Shown here: positions 37,042-46,329 of the stretch, one piece after another | Layout: each line of letters starts with the position of its first letter | Position numbering within the stretch: the stretch's first letter is position 1 | Assembly (NCBI RefSeq): GCF_902460845.1 | Contig: NZ_CABPVS010000002.1 | Span: forward strand, 124,001 to 188,000 | Origin: Campylobacter concisus | GTDB lineage: Bacteria; Campylobacterota; Campylobacteria; Campylobacterales; Campylobacteraceae | Direction: 5' to 3' | Length of the DNA: 64,000 nucleotides | Translations under genes and position numbers: made by a program | The notes under the pieces: model-generated | The model's database searches: none | What the model was told of the DNA's origin: nothing | What the model saw: the letters and a program-made list of their open reading frames with translations, nothing else

Positions 37042-38316
37042 ATGAAACTAACAAAAATTAGTTTAGCCACTTTGGTTGCTTTAGGTGCATTTTCAAGCGT
37101 AGCAAGTGCTACTCCACTTGAAGAAGCTATAAAAAATGTAGATCTTTCAGGATTTGCAAGATATAGATACACAAACGATAAAAAACACGGTGAATTTTCT
37201 AATACAAAATCAGAGTCTGGCTCAAAAGCTGGTCATCAATTTAAAGCTGTAGCAAATTTTAAAGCTGCCATTGATGATAACTTCTTTGGCGTTATTGGTT
37301 TAAGATATAACGCTACTGATAATTCTGGTGATAATACTCAGAACGATCAAGGTAGTCAAGGAATTGGCACAGATAAAACTAATACAACTGAGCCATTTAG
37401 AGTTCATCAGTTCTATCTTGGTTATAAAGCTGGAAACACTACTATAACAGCTGGCAAACAAGAGATCGGCTCATTCTTTACAGATGATGCTATTGGTACT
37501 GGTGTAAGAGTAGTAAATGAAGATATTGAAGGACTTACTCTAACAGCTCTAGCTTTTGACGCAATTGAGGGTGATAGTGTTGAAAGTGATGGCGAGTTGT
37601 ATGAAATTACAAATAATTTAAATGATTATGATGCAGGTAATCTATATGCAGCTGGCATCGCTGGTTCATATGATCCTATCAATTTCCAACTATGGTATGC
37701 TAGCTTAACAAATCTAGCTGACCTACTTGCAGCTGATGTTTCAGCAAATTTTGCTATTAATGATGATGTTAGCTTAGGTGGTAGAGTTAACTATATAAAT
37801 ACTACTGTAGATAAAAGTGCAAAAGCACATCTTTCTAAAGCTATAAGTGAATCTAATGGCGTTGCAAACTATAATGATGGTAACTTCTATGCTGGCGAAC
37901 TTACAGCTTCATTATTCGGCTTTGATTTGAGAGCTGGTTATATGGGTTGGAAAGTTGATAATAAAGGCGTAACATCATTTGCTTTTGAGGATAAAGGTAG
38001 TCTAATAGATGTTGGTGAGCTTACACTTGATCCAACTTGGGCTGATGGAAAAGCAAACCTAGTATATGGAACAGCTGGATATACATTTGATAAATTTACA
38101 GTTGGTGTTGATTATATAAAAGGTCACATTAAACATGCTGCAGCTGCTGGCGAAAATGGTAAAGAAAAAGTTGAAGAGGTTACCCCAAGATTTGCATATG
38201 AATATAGCAAAAAGCTAACATTTAGCTCATACTATGCATTCAAAACTTCAAAATTTGCTGATGAGGCTAAAAACAAAGAAGATCAATTCAGATTTGAAGC
38301 TAAATACTCATTCTAA
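37042..38316 (+). CDS. Major outer-membrane porin (MOMP/PorA-like)
   Basis: The 424-aa protein has a signal peptide (about 1-21, ending ASA), then a Campylobacter-type porin beta-barrel. It starts TPLEEAIKNVDLSGFARYRY and ends EDQFRFEAKYSF with the C-terminal Phe needed for outer-membrane insertion. Alternating amphipathic strands run throughout; loops are acidic and Asn/Asp-rich. I start at 37042, 5 nt after AAGGAG; an upstream in-frame ATG would extend through the promoter. It is probably the most abundant envelope protein encoded here. Confidence 0.9.
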   Translation: MKLTKISLATLVALGAFSSVASATPLEEAIKNVDLSGFARYRYTNDKKHGEFSNTKSESGSKAGHQFKAVANFKAAIDDNFFGVIGLRYNATDNSGDNTQNDQGSQGIGTDKTNTTEPFRVHQFYLGYKAGNTTITAGKQEIGSFFTDDAIGTGVRVVNEDIEGLTLTALAFDAIEGDSVESDGELYEITNNLNDYDAGNLYAAGIAGSYDPINFQLWYASLTNLADLLAADVSANFAINDDVSLGGRVNYINTTVDKSAKAHLSKAISESNGVANYNDGNFYAGELTASLFGFDLRAGYMGWKVDNKGVTSFAFEDKGSLIDVGELTLDPTWADGKANLVYGTAGYTFDKFTVGVDYIKGHIKHAAAAGENGKEKVEEVTPRFAYEYSKKLTFSSYYAFKTSKFADEAKNKEDQFRFEAKYSF

Positions 38317-38341
38317 TCGTAGCTCATTAATCAACTTATGA

Positions 38342-38347
38342 TATAAT
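38342..38347 (+). promoter_or_regulatory. -10 box for the cytochrome c gene inside the porin terminator
   Basis: TATAAT overlaps the left arm of the porin terminator and lies 62 bp upstream of the cytochrome c start. Confidence 0.45.
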
Positions 38348-38380
38348 CCCGGGTCGGAGTAATCTGATCCGGGATTTTTA
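38345..38380 (+). terminator. strong terminator after the porin gene
   Basis: AATCCCGG (38345-38352) and CCGGGATT (38369-38376) form an 8-bp stem, extended inward by about three pairs, followed by TTTTT. It lies 28 bp after the porin stop. Confidence 0.85.
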
Positions 38381-38408
38381 AATTTAGAGCAAAATTTCAA
38401 GGAAAGTT

Positions 38409-38966
38409 ATGAAAAGTATTAAAATTTCTTTTTTGGCGTGTTTTTTGGTGGCAAATGCCTTTGCAGCTTCACAAGTCTACTATATAGAAGCTCGTGGTGA
38501 GTTTGGTAAAGAACTTGCTGAAATGGCAAAAAAGCAGGCTAATGATAGAAATGAAAAAGTAAATGTCTATGTCGATGAAGATCCAAGACGCTATAAAGAT
38601 AATAGAATTTTAAAATTGGGCGTTGATAGAAAGGGCAGATATAGTGTTTCTTTGGGTAAGGAGCTTTATGAAAAGCAATGTGCTAGCTGCCATGGTGAAA
38701 ATGCTGATAAAAGACCATTTGGTTCAACGCCTCTAAAAAATATGGATGCTAAGGATATTGAAGATAGTATCATCTCTTATAGAAGCGACTCAAGTTTTGG
38801 TGGAAGCGGTAAAAATGTAATGCAAAACCAAGCTAAAATTCTTTCAAATAATGATCTTGGCGCGATTCTTGCCTATCTAAAAGGCAAAGATGCTTTTGCT
38901 GAACAAGACACAAATGAAAACAAGCCAGTCTCTACCCAAACAAAGCAAGGCAGTTATTTAAGATAA
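38409..38966 (+). CDS. Periplasmic monohaem c-type cytochrome
   Basis: The 185-aa protein has a signal peptide (about 1-19, cut after FAA), an unassigned N-terminal region (20-80) rich in charged residues, and a class I cytochrome c domain with CASCH at 91-95. NVMQNQAKILS supplies a possible distal Met. The tail is polar. It probably carries electrons in the periplasm; its partner is unknown. The gene lies just upstream of the CcsBA haem-attachment protein, a meaningful association. Confidence 0.87.
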   Translation: MKSIKISFLACFLVANAFAASQVYYIEARGEFGKELAEMAKKQANDRNEKVNVYVDEDPRRYKDNRILKLGVDRKGRYSVSLGKELYEKQCASCHGENADKRPFGSTPLKNMDAKDIEDSIISYRSDSSFGGSGKNVMQNQAKILSNNDLGAILAYLKGKDAFAEQDTNENKPVSTQTKQGSYLR

Positions 38967-39011
38967 GTTTCACTTTGATAGCTTTGTCATAATGTAAATA
39001 AAAGGAAGCAG

Positions 39012-42000
39012 ATGTTAAATCCAAAATCATTATTTTTAAGTATGGGCTCAGCTATCATTTTGATGATAATCTTTGCCATAGCTAGCGGAGCCGCTACGAT
39101 AATAGAAAGTAAAACTAGCACAGAAGCTGCATGGTACTATGTTTATGGTGCTAGCTGGTTTGCTCTCATTCAACTACTTCTTGGCATAAATTTGACCTAT
39201 AATATCTTTAGATACAACTTAATAGATCCTAAAAAACTCCCTTCGCTTATATTCCATCTTGGTTTTATCGTTATCTTAATAGGTGCTGGTACAACAAGAT
39301 ACATTGGCTTTGAGGCTGATATGCATATAAGAGAAAAAACTCAGTCAAATATCGTTACGACAAAAATATCCTATTTAAATTTAACCGCATTAAACGATAA
39401 TGGAGAAGAGTTAAACGCTGCTTTGCCACTAGGACTTTCTGATGCAAAAAAAGGTTTTGATCTAAAGCTAAAAATAGCAGATAATGAAGCTAATTTAAAA
39501 TTTAAAGAATTTGTGCCAAATGCAAGTTATAAGTTTGTAGATGATAAAAATGGGCAACCAGTAGTGGAATTTGTGGTTTCAAACGAGAGCGAAAGTGAAG
39601 AAATCTTCTTGTTAGAAGAAGAGGAAGCAAGAGTTGCAGATATTAGTTTTATCTTTAATGCTAAGCCAGACGAGAGCAAAAAATATGTGCTTTTTAAATT
39701 AGTGGACGGAAATTTCACAGTTACTTCAAATGCTGATCTTTCAAAATTTACAATGAGTGATAGTTCAAAAACTGAGTTAAAAGCTGGTAGTGTAAGTGAT
39801 TTTGGCATAGGCAGTCTTTATACTATTTCAAATATAAATTTTGCTCCAAGATTAGTTTCGACTCATGCTTCAAGAAAGCTAGTTAGTACAAAAGATAGCG
39901 AATTTAACGCCTTGATAGCTGAATTAAATTATAAAGGCGAGAGTAAAGAGATGCATATTTTTTATAACCTAACAGAGCCTTCACGCTTGGCTGTGGCTGG
40001 ACAAAAATTTAACGCTTCATGGGGCGCGCAGCAAGTTAAACTTCCGTTTAGCTTATACTTAAAAGACTTTGAGCTTAAAAGATATCCTGGCTCAAATTCT
40101 CCTATGAGCTATTCAAGTGAAGTTATTGTAAAAGATGATACAAACATGTCGGGGCTTGACTATAAAATTTATATGAATCACGTGCTTGACTATGATGGTT
40201 ATAGATTTTTCCAAAGTTCATACGATACAGATGAAAAGGGAACCATTCTCTCTGTCAATAAAGATCCAGGCAAGATACCAACTTATATCGGCTACTTTTT
40301 GCTTGGACTTGGCTTTGTGTTAAATGTTGTAAATCCTGGTAGCCGTTTTAGAAAACTAGCTAAGTTAATCGATAATGAATCAACAAAAGGCAGTAAAAAG
40401 ATTGTTGCTATCATTGCCATTATGCTTTTAAGTTTAAATTTTAGCTCATTAAAGGCTGAAGACTTTTTGCCTAATATCAGCAAAGAGCACACACAAAAGC
40501 TTTCTAGACTTATTGTACAAAGCTCAGATGGTAGAATGAAGCCATTTGACACTCTTAGCAAAGAAATTTTAAATAAAATACATAGAAGCGAGAACATAAA
40601 TAGCCTAAACTCGAATCAAGCGATGCTTTCAATAATGGTAACGCCTGATTTTTGGCGAAGTGAAAAAATTATCTCACTTGGACAAAGCAAGGAGCTAAAA
40701 AAAGAGCTTGGCATAGATGAAAATGCAAAATATGCAAGTTTTAATGATTTTTTTAGAGCCACAAAAGATGGTGGAAGTGAATATAAACTCACAAAATTTG
40801 CCGAAATTGCTAATCGTAAGCACCCTGGATCACGCAATACATTTGATAAAGATGTGATAAAGATTGACGAGAGATTGAACGTTTTTTATATGATATTTAT
40901 TGGTGAAATTTTTAAAATTTTTCCAAAACAAGATGACCCATCAAACTCTTGGTATTCGCCTGCTAGTGCAATGATGTACTTTCCGCCTAAAGAGGCTGAT
41001 CTGGTCATCAATATGATGAGAGAGTATTTTGCAGCAGTTGATGCGGCAACAAAAGATAATGATTGGAGCAAGGCTGATGCTGCACTTGATAAAATTTCAG
41101 CCTATCAGCAAAAGTATGGCTCTGCTGTAATGCCAAGTGAAGAAAAGATAAATATAGAAATTTTGTTTAATAAAATTCAAATTTTTGAGCGATTGACGCC
41201 AGTTTATCTTTTGGCTGGCCTTGCGCTTTTATTTTTTGTTTTTGTCAAAATGCTAGCTCCAAAGGTTCAGATAAATGGTATTGTAAGAGTTGTATACATT
41301 GTAAATTTGCTGGCTTTTCTTGCTCATACTGTTGGACTTGGACTTCGTTGGTACATTGCTGAGCATGCGCCTTGGAGTAACGCTTATGAATCAATGGTCT
41401 ATATCGCTTGGGCTCTAGGATTTTCTGGTATCGTCTTTGCAAAACGTAGTCCTATCGCTCTTGCTCTTACGTCTATATTGGCTGGTGTTACATTGTTTGT
41501 TGCGCACCTTAGCTGGATGGATCCGCAGATCACTACACTTGTGCCAGTGCTTCAAAGCTACTGGCTAACAATACATGTCTCTGTCATTACTGCAAGTTAT
41601 GGATTTTTAGGGCTTTGCGCGTTACTTGGTGGCTTTACACTATTGCTTATCATTTTACAAAATAAGAAAAAGCCAAATCCAGAAATTTCTCGCAATATCC
41701 TCGAAGCTACCCGTATAAATGAGATGGCAATGATACTAGGACTTAGCTTGCTTACTCTTGGAAATTTCCTGGGCGGTGTTTGGGCGAACGAGAGCTGGGG
41801 CAGATATTGGGGCTGGGATAGTAAGGAGACTTGGGCGCTAGTTTCGATACTTGTTTATGCCGCAGTTCTTCATATAAGATTTATTCCAAAGCTAAACAAC
41901 CAGTATGCATTTGCGGTGGCTTCATTCTTTGCTTATTGGTCGATTATTATGACTTATTTTGGCGTAAATTTTTATTTAGCTGGCATGCACTCATATGCAG

Positions 42001-42107
42001 CTGGCGATCCATTACCAGTGCCTGATTTTGTCTGGATTAGTATCGTAATAATGGTGCTTATGAGTGTTTTAGCATTTACAAAGCGATCACTTTGCTCAAG
42101 GCTTTAG
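39012..42107 (+). CDS. ccsBA: Fused cytochrome c synthase CcsBA (system II)
   Basis: This 1031-aa membrane protein exports haem and ligates it to CXXCH motifs. The N-terminal CcsB/ResB part (about 1-480) has membrane helices flanking a large periplasmic domain. The C-terminal CcsA part has several helices and the haem-handling tryptophan-rich motif WGRYWGWDSKETW (about 927-940). Histidines in the last helices fit the family. Fusion of the two subunits is typical of Campylobacterota. It follows the cytochrome c gene by 45 bp. Confidence 0.95.
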   Translation: MLNPKSLFLSMGSAIILMIIFAIASGAATIIESKTSTEAAWYYVYGASWFALIQLLLGINLTYNIFRYNLIDPKKLPSLIFHLGFIVILIGAGTTRYIGFEADMHIREKTQSNIVTTKISYLNLTALNDNGEELNAALPLGLSDAKKGFDLKLKIADNEANLKFKEFVPNASYKFVDDKNGQPVVEFVVSNESESEEIFLLEEEEARVADISFIFNAKPDESKKYVLFKLVDGNFTVTSNADLSKFTMSDSSKTELKAGSVSDFGIGSLYTISNINFAPRLVSTHASRKLVSTKDSEFNALIAELNYKGESKEMHIFYNLTEPSRLAVAGQKFNASWGAQQVKLPFSLYLKDFELKRYPGSNSPMSYSSEVIVKDDTNMSGLDYKIYMNHVLDYDGYRFFQSSYDTDEKGTILSVNKDPGKIPTYIGYFLLGLGFVLNVVNPGSRFRKLAKLIDNESTKGSKKIVAIIAIMLLSLNFSSLKAEDFLPNISKEHTQKLSRLIVQSSDGRMKPFDTLSKEILNKIHRSENINSLNSNQAMLSIMVTPDFWRSEKIISLGQSKELKKELGIDENAKYASFNDFFRATKDGGSEYKLTKFAEIANRKHPGSRNTFDKDVIKIDERLNVFYMIFIGEIFKIFPKQDDPSNSWYSPASAMMYFPPKEADLVINMMREYFAAVDAATKDNDWSKADAALDKISAYQQKYGSAVMPSEEKINIEILFNKIQIFERLTPVYLLAGLALLFFVFVKMLAPKVQINGIVRVVYIVNLLAFLAHTVGLGLRWYIAEHAPWSNAYESMVYIAWALGFSGIVFAKRSPIALALTSILAGVTLFVAHLSWMDPQITTLVPVLQSYWLTIHVSVITASYGFLGLCALLGGFTLLLIILQNKKKPNPEISRNILEATRINEMAMILGLSLLTLGNFLGGVWANESWGRYWGWDSKETWALVSILVYAAVLHIRFIPKLNNQYAFAVASFFAYWSIIMTYFGVNFYLAGMHSYAAGDPLPVPDFVWISIVIMVLMSVLAFTKRSLCSRL

Positions 42108-42539
42108 ATGCTAATAAAAGGCCTAATAGTTTTCTTTGTTGTATTGTTATTAATTGCAATTTGTGTGTTAATCTATATACTTTTAAGAAATAGGGATTAT
42201 AGCACCGAAACAAAGGAACTTGCATTAGAAAAAGAAGAGATAACGATCGAAAAGCTTGAAAAGCTTGCGGGTGATAATAGTCTAAGTAAAAACGAGCTTT
42301 TCGAACTTATTCAAATTTTTGTAGGAAATTTTAGTATACCAGCTAAAAATAACCAAGTCATGCCAAAAGAGGCAAATAACTATATAAATTTTATAATTTT
42401 AATCTGCTCTCATAAAAATTCTGATGCAAAGCTCATTAGTTTTTTAGACAAAGAGGCTAAAAAGAAAAATCCAAGCTACATTGTCGAAATAGAAGAGAGT
42501 GAAAAAATCGGCATAGAAAATCGCAAAAATCGTAGATAA
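42108..42539 (+). CDS. Hypothetical single-helix membrane protein, 143 aa
   Basis: The ATG directly abuts the ccsBA stop, so it is probably translationally coupled. An N-terminal membrane helix (about 3-26) is followed by a charged cytoplasmic region with helical segments (EEITIEKLEKLAGDNSLSKNELFELIQIF). I do not recognise a family. Position suggests an accessory to cytochrome c assembly, but that is inference. Confidence 0.65.
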   Translation: MLIKGLIVFFVVLLLIAICVLIYILLRNRDYSTETKELALEKEEITIEKLEKLAGDNSLSKNELFELIQIFVGNFSIPAKNNQVMPKEANNYINFIILICSHKNSDAKLISFLDKEAKKKNPSYIVEIEESEKIGIENRKNRR

Positions 42540-42592
42540 ATTTATTAAAAAAAGTGTAGTTAAAATATCTTAAAATTAAATTTGGTATAAAA

Positions 42593-43093
42593 ATGAGTTC
42601 TTATGATATTGATTCTATCTATGTGATATTTCTTATTTTCTTTTCAATCGTATTGCCAATATTTTTGATAATCCCAGCAGGTAGATATAATATAAAGGTT
42701 TATGCGAGTAAATTTGATCTAATCGGACTTCATCTAATTTTTCCAATCATTATATTACCTGCTTTGGTAGGTACTTTTATTTTAGTTTGTAGCTTTTTAA
42801 ATATTTCAGATTATGCTGGTTTAAGCTTTGTATTCTATGCTTTTTTGATTCTAATGATAGCTTATATAATTTATGGCTTTTATGTTTGTATCAAATATAA
42901 TCACGGCTTTTTTCATTGCATTGTAGCGCTTTTCTTAAGGTTTAATTATGTTACGCCGCTTACTTATCTAATCTTTTTAGGCGGAAAGAACTACAAAGAT
43001 GACAAAGAGATAACTTCTAAAAATATTAAAGACTTTAAATTTTTTGATCAGTTTAGATTTTCTATTTATAATTTAATTGCTATTAGAAACTAA
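42593..43093 (+). CDS. Hypothetical membrane protein, 166 aa
   Basis: Three to four hydrophobic segments are visible (about 10-28, 45-68, 78-100 and possibly 108-128), with a polar C-terminal tail KDDKEITSKNIKDFKFFDQ. No family motif is recognised. It converges on the penicillin-binding protein gene; the 97-bp gap between them holds no clear terminator. Confidence 0.6.
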   Translation: MSSYDIDSIYVIFLIFFSIVLPIFLIIPAGRYNIKVYASKFDLIGLHLIFPIIILPALVGTFILVCSFLNISDYAGLSFVFYAFLILMIAYIIYGFYVCIKYNHGFFHCIVALFLRFNYVTPLTYLIFLGGKNYKDDKEITSKNIKDFKFFDQFRFSIYNLIAIRN

Positions 43094-43190
43094 AAGTATT
43101 TTAAGAGTATTAAAGACTTTGTAATTAGAGAAATTTATTAAAAGCAATAAAAGCAAAAGAAATTTTTATATCTTTCTTGTTTTTAAAATT

Positions 43191-45023
43191 TTAGTCCAAA
43201 GCAGGTTTTTGTTTTGCCTTATCATTTTTAAGCTTATCTTTTTTGGCTTCAAACTCAGCTATTACATTTGCATCAGGAAATAAATATCCATCCTCAACCA
43301 TCAGATCAACTGCTTTTTTAAACATAGGCAAGGCACTTTGAGCACCGAAGTAGTAGTAAGGTCTTTTAGGATCCCTTGCTAAAACGCCTATTGTGTAGCT
43401 ATTGCCTCTTGTATCATTTACAAAGCCAAAAAATGAGCCATTGTAGGTATTGCTGTATCCACCACTACCTGAGGCAATGTGTGCAGTTCCAGTCTTGCCA
43501 CCTATCTCAAGTCCTGGCGTAAAGGCTTTTAGTCCAGTACCTTTCTCAACCGTTTTTATTAAAATTCTCTTCATTATCTTTGCGGTCTCTTGTGATATAA
43601 CTTGAGCTGGCTCGGACTTTGGCAAATCATATCTTTTTCCATTTCTCTCTAAGTAGGCAACCATGTGAGGAGTAACTTCAATGCCTTTATTATTAAATGT
43701 ATTATAGGCTTTTAAAAGCTGCATAAATGTAGCTTGCAAGCCGTATCCGTAGCTCACAGTCGCCTTATATGTCGATGAGTTTAGCTTTGTAACTGTTGGC
43801 ATCATGCCTACTTGCTCGTAAGGTAGATCTATGCCAGTTTTTCTTGAAAAGCCAAAATTTAAAAGTCCTTGATAAATTTGTGGCCCATTTAAACGTTCAA
43901 CAAGCTGAATCATGCCGATGTTTGAACTGTGTACAATTATGTCTTCAGCACTCATAAAAGGCTCTGGGTGGGTATCTTTGATTATCCTTTTGCCAAGTTG
44001 GTATCGGCCATTATAGGTATTTACAAGCTCAAATGGATTTACTTTCTTCTCTTGAAGTAAGATGGAAAATATAAATGGCTTAAAAACTGAGCCAACTTCA
44101 TAAGCATATTCACTAACGGTCGAATTTAGAGCGCTATAATCTTGCTTTCTTATGTTTGAAGGATCATATCTTGAGCTAGAAGCTAGGGCTAAAATTTCTC
44201 CATTTTTGCTATTCATTATGCAGATGACTAACTCTTTTGCATCTAGAAATTCACGCTTTTCATCTAAAATTTGCTCTAGTTTAGTTTGAAATTTTAATGG
44301 TATAGAAAGTACTGCATTGTAGCCATCTACTCTTGTTGCTAAATTTGAGTCACTTGTTAAAATAATATTATTTCCAATATCGCGAGGCCCTAAAATTTTT
44401 GCATTTTGTATAGGGGCTAAATAATCTTCATAATATCTCTCAAGACCTTTTACGCCTTTGCTTTTTGTAAGTGCGTCACTTTCAGTTTTGCTCACGTAGC
44501 CAATAGCTGGTGTGAGGGCATCTTTTGACATAAATTTACGATTTTGGCCGCTCTCCATTACTCTCATGCCCTGAAATGAAGCAAGTCCTGTTTTTGGATC
44601 AAGGTATGAAACCAAAATGCTCTTGCGATTTAGCTTTCTTGAGAGCTCTTGAAGATAAGTAGCACCCTTTGCATCAATACTATATGAGAGTGTAACGATG
44701 CCTTTTGTACCATTTATGATCTTTCTTACTTTGTTTGGATCGTCGCCGCTGTAAAGCGAATATAGCTTGATAAACATCTCTTTTTTATTAGGATCAATAT
44801 TTCTAGTATCAAGCATCACTTTGTAGAGTTTTTGGCTTGAAGAGATGCTAAAGCCATCTTTTGTGATTATATTGCCACGAATTGCTGTGTTTATATCGCT
44901 TGTTTGAAGCCTAGGAAGCTTTCGCTCGATACTTGCTCTATAAAATATGACAAGTACAAATATTGAAATTCCAAAAGTAATTAATAAAAAAAGTATGGTT
45001 ATTTTTGATTTTCTGGAATTCAT
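43191..45023 (-). CDS. ftsI: Division-type transpeptidase (penicillin-binding protein, FtsI/PbpB)
   Basis: This class B PBP cross-links septal peptidoglycan. It has one membrane helix near the N-terminus, a dimerisation module, and the transpeptidase motifs SVFK (about 311), SSN (about 366) and KTG (about 509). I start at ATG 45023 (MNSRKSKI), 7 bp after the fliE stop; a GTG at 45065 would overlap fliE by 35 nt and lacks an RBS. The flgB-flgC-fliE-pbp order is known from Campylobacter. Length about 610 aa. Confidence 0.92.
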   Translation of the reverse strand: MNSRKSKITILFLLITFGISIFVLVIFYRASIERKLPRLQTSDINTAIRGNIITKDGFSISSSQKLYKVMLDTRNIDPNKKEMFIKLYSLYSGDDPNKVRKIINGTKGIVTLSYSIDAKGATYLQELSRKLNRKSILVSYLDPKTGLASFQGMRVMESGQNRKFMSKDALTPAIGYVSKTESDALTKSKGVKGLERYYEDYLAPIQNAKILGPRDIGNNIILTSDSNLATRVDGYNAVLSIPLKFQTKLEQILDEKREFLDAKELVICIMNSKNGEILALASSSRYDPSNIRKQDYSALNSTVSEYAYEVGSVFKPFIFSILLQEKKVNPFELVNTYNGRYQLGKRIIKDTHPEPFMSAEDIIVHSSNIGMIQLVERLNGPQIYQGLLNFGFSRKTGIDLPYEQVGMMPTVTKLNSSTYKATVSYGYGLQATFMQLLKAYNTFNNKGIEVTPHMVAYLERNGKRYDLPKSEPAQVISQETAKIMKRILIKTVEKGTGLKAFTPGLEIGGKTGTAHIASGSGGYSNTYNGSFFGFVNDTRGNSYTIGVLARDPKRPYYYFGAQSALPMFKKAVDLMVEDGYLFPDANVIAEFEAKKDKLKNDKAKQKPALD

Positions 45024-45030
45024 TAATGAC

Positions 45031-45324
45031 TTAAATTTGTGTTCTAGAAATTTCTTTATAAGCACTTAGTGCTTTGTTGCGAATTTCTAGCATAAGCTTC
45101 ATGCTAGTCTCTGCTTTGCCTATCGCAATAGCAGCTTGGTGAAGATCTTTTACCTCGCCAGTCGCAAGATCGGCTATGGCTTTATCAGCGTTTATTTGAA
45201 CCTTGTTTAGCTCTTTTAAAGAGTCGTTTAGGGCATTTTCAAAGCCGCCTCCTTCGCCTGCTTTTGCTATTTTATTTGAATTTTCATTTTTATTTATTTT
45301 GTCTAAATTTATACTATTTATCAT
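45031..45324 (-). CDS. fliE: Flagellar hook-basal body protein FliE
   Basis: FliE joins the MS ring to the rod. The 97-aa protein ends with the family-typical helix IAIGKAETSMKLMLEIRNKALSAYKEI (split: IAIGKAETSMKLMLEIRNK). It has no signal peptide. Its start overlaps the flgC stop region by one to three bases, so it belongs to the flgBC-fliE operon. Confidence 0.95.
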   Translation of the reverse strand: MINSINLDKINKNENSNKIAKAGEGGGFENALNDSLKELNKVQINADKAIADLATGEVKDLHQAAIAIGKAETSMKLMLEIRNKALSAYKEISRTQI

Positions 45325-45824
45325 TATGCTTGTCCTGAAATAAGTGATATCGCACTTTGTGCTATTGTTTTTGCGTTTTGAAAGGCTGCCACGTTTGCTT
45401 GATATGCCCTTGTTGCTTCAAGTAGGTCAGACATCTCGATGACTGGATTTATATTTGGAAATGCGACGTAGCCATTTGCATTTGCGTCTGGATGACTTGG
45501 GTCATATTTTAGCTGAAAGTCCTTATCGTCACGTACTACTTTATCCACAATCACGCTAGTTAGGGCAGGGTAAGCATTTCTTGGTGAGCTTGGATCATCT
45601 AGTGGATTTTCATACTCGAGCAGACTTTGTGAGCTTTTAAGCTGATCGTTTAAAATTTTATCAAAATTCATCTCTTTAAAGATCACCTCTTGCCTTCTGT
45701 AAGGGCCACCTTCAGCCGTTCTTGTAGTTTGAGCATTTGCTATGTTTGAGCTGATGACGTTCATTCTGAAGCGTTGTGCGCTTAGTCCGTATCCACTAAT
45801 ATCAAAATCGTTTAAGTATGACAT
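45324..45824 (-). CDS. flgC: Flagellar basal-body rod protein FlgC
   Basis: The 166-aa rod protein has the N-terminal rod motif SAQRFRMNVISSNIANAQT and the C-terminal LLEATRAYQANVAAFQNAK helix. Two ATGs occur in tandem; I choose the second (45824), 5 nt after AGGAG, over 45827, 2 nt after it. It lies directly downstream of flgB. Confidence 0.95.
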   Translation of the reverse strand: MSYLNDFDISGYGLSAQRFRMNVISSNIANAQTTRTAEGGPYRRQEVIFKEMNFDKILNDQLKSSQSLLEYENPLDDPSSPRNAYPALTSVIVDKVVRDDKDFQLKYDPSHPDANANGYVAFPNINPVIEMSDLLEATRAYQANVAAFQNAKTIAQSAISLISGQA

Positions 45825-45832
45825 CATCTCTC

Positions 45833-46267
45833 CTAGTTCTTAGCGCTTGCGTCTATTACGCTTTTAAAGATATTGCTTTGAGCCTTGTATGCGTTATCAA
45901 GGGCGTTTATCATAACTGTATTTTTGCCTATTTCTGTTGTCTCAACATCAAGATCAACCGTGTTGGCGTCATTTCTGGCCATGTGACCATCACGCAAGAA
46001 AATTTGAGCCGTATCGCTTTTTGGAAAATCAACCACAGCCATATGCGCTTCGTTTGTCTTAGCAAGTTGTAGTTTTTTTTGGCTTGAAGTGTTATAAATT
46101 TCATTTGCTTTTTCTTTTAAAACATCTTCAAATCTTATATCTCTAGCTTTATAAAATGGTGTATCAACGTTTGCAAGATTGCCAGAGATTAGTTTTTGGC
46201 GTAGTTCTCTGCCTGCAAGAGCTGATTCAACAAGTGGGCTAGATTTTGATTTATCTAAAACAAACAT
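45833..46267 (-). CDS. flgB: Flagellar basal-body rod protein FlgB
   Basis: The 144-aa protein starts the rod. It carries the ISGNLANVDTPFYKARDI motif and the C-terminal helix ALDNAYKAQSNIFKSVI. RBS AAGGA precedes the start. First gene of the flagellar operon; no sigma-54 or sigma-28 promoter was identified with confidence upstream. Confidence 0.95.
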   Translation of the reverse strand: MFVLDKSKSSPLVESALAGRELRQKLISGNLANVDTPFYKARDIRFEDVLKEKANEIYNTSSQKKLQLAKTNEAHMAVVDFPKSDTAQIFLRDGHMARNDANTVDLDVETTEIGKNTVMINALDNAYKAQSNIFKSVIDASAKN

Positions 46268-46329
46268 TTAAAATCCTTATGAAATTTCACATTTTTATAA
46301 GCAAACGATGTTCCAAATATAGGGTAAAT

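Noticed and set aside
45024..45065. Longer N-terminus for the penicillin-binding protein
   Set aside because: The GTG start overlaps fliE by 35 nt and lacks an RBS.
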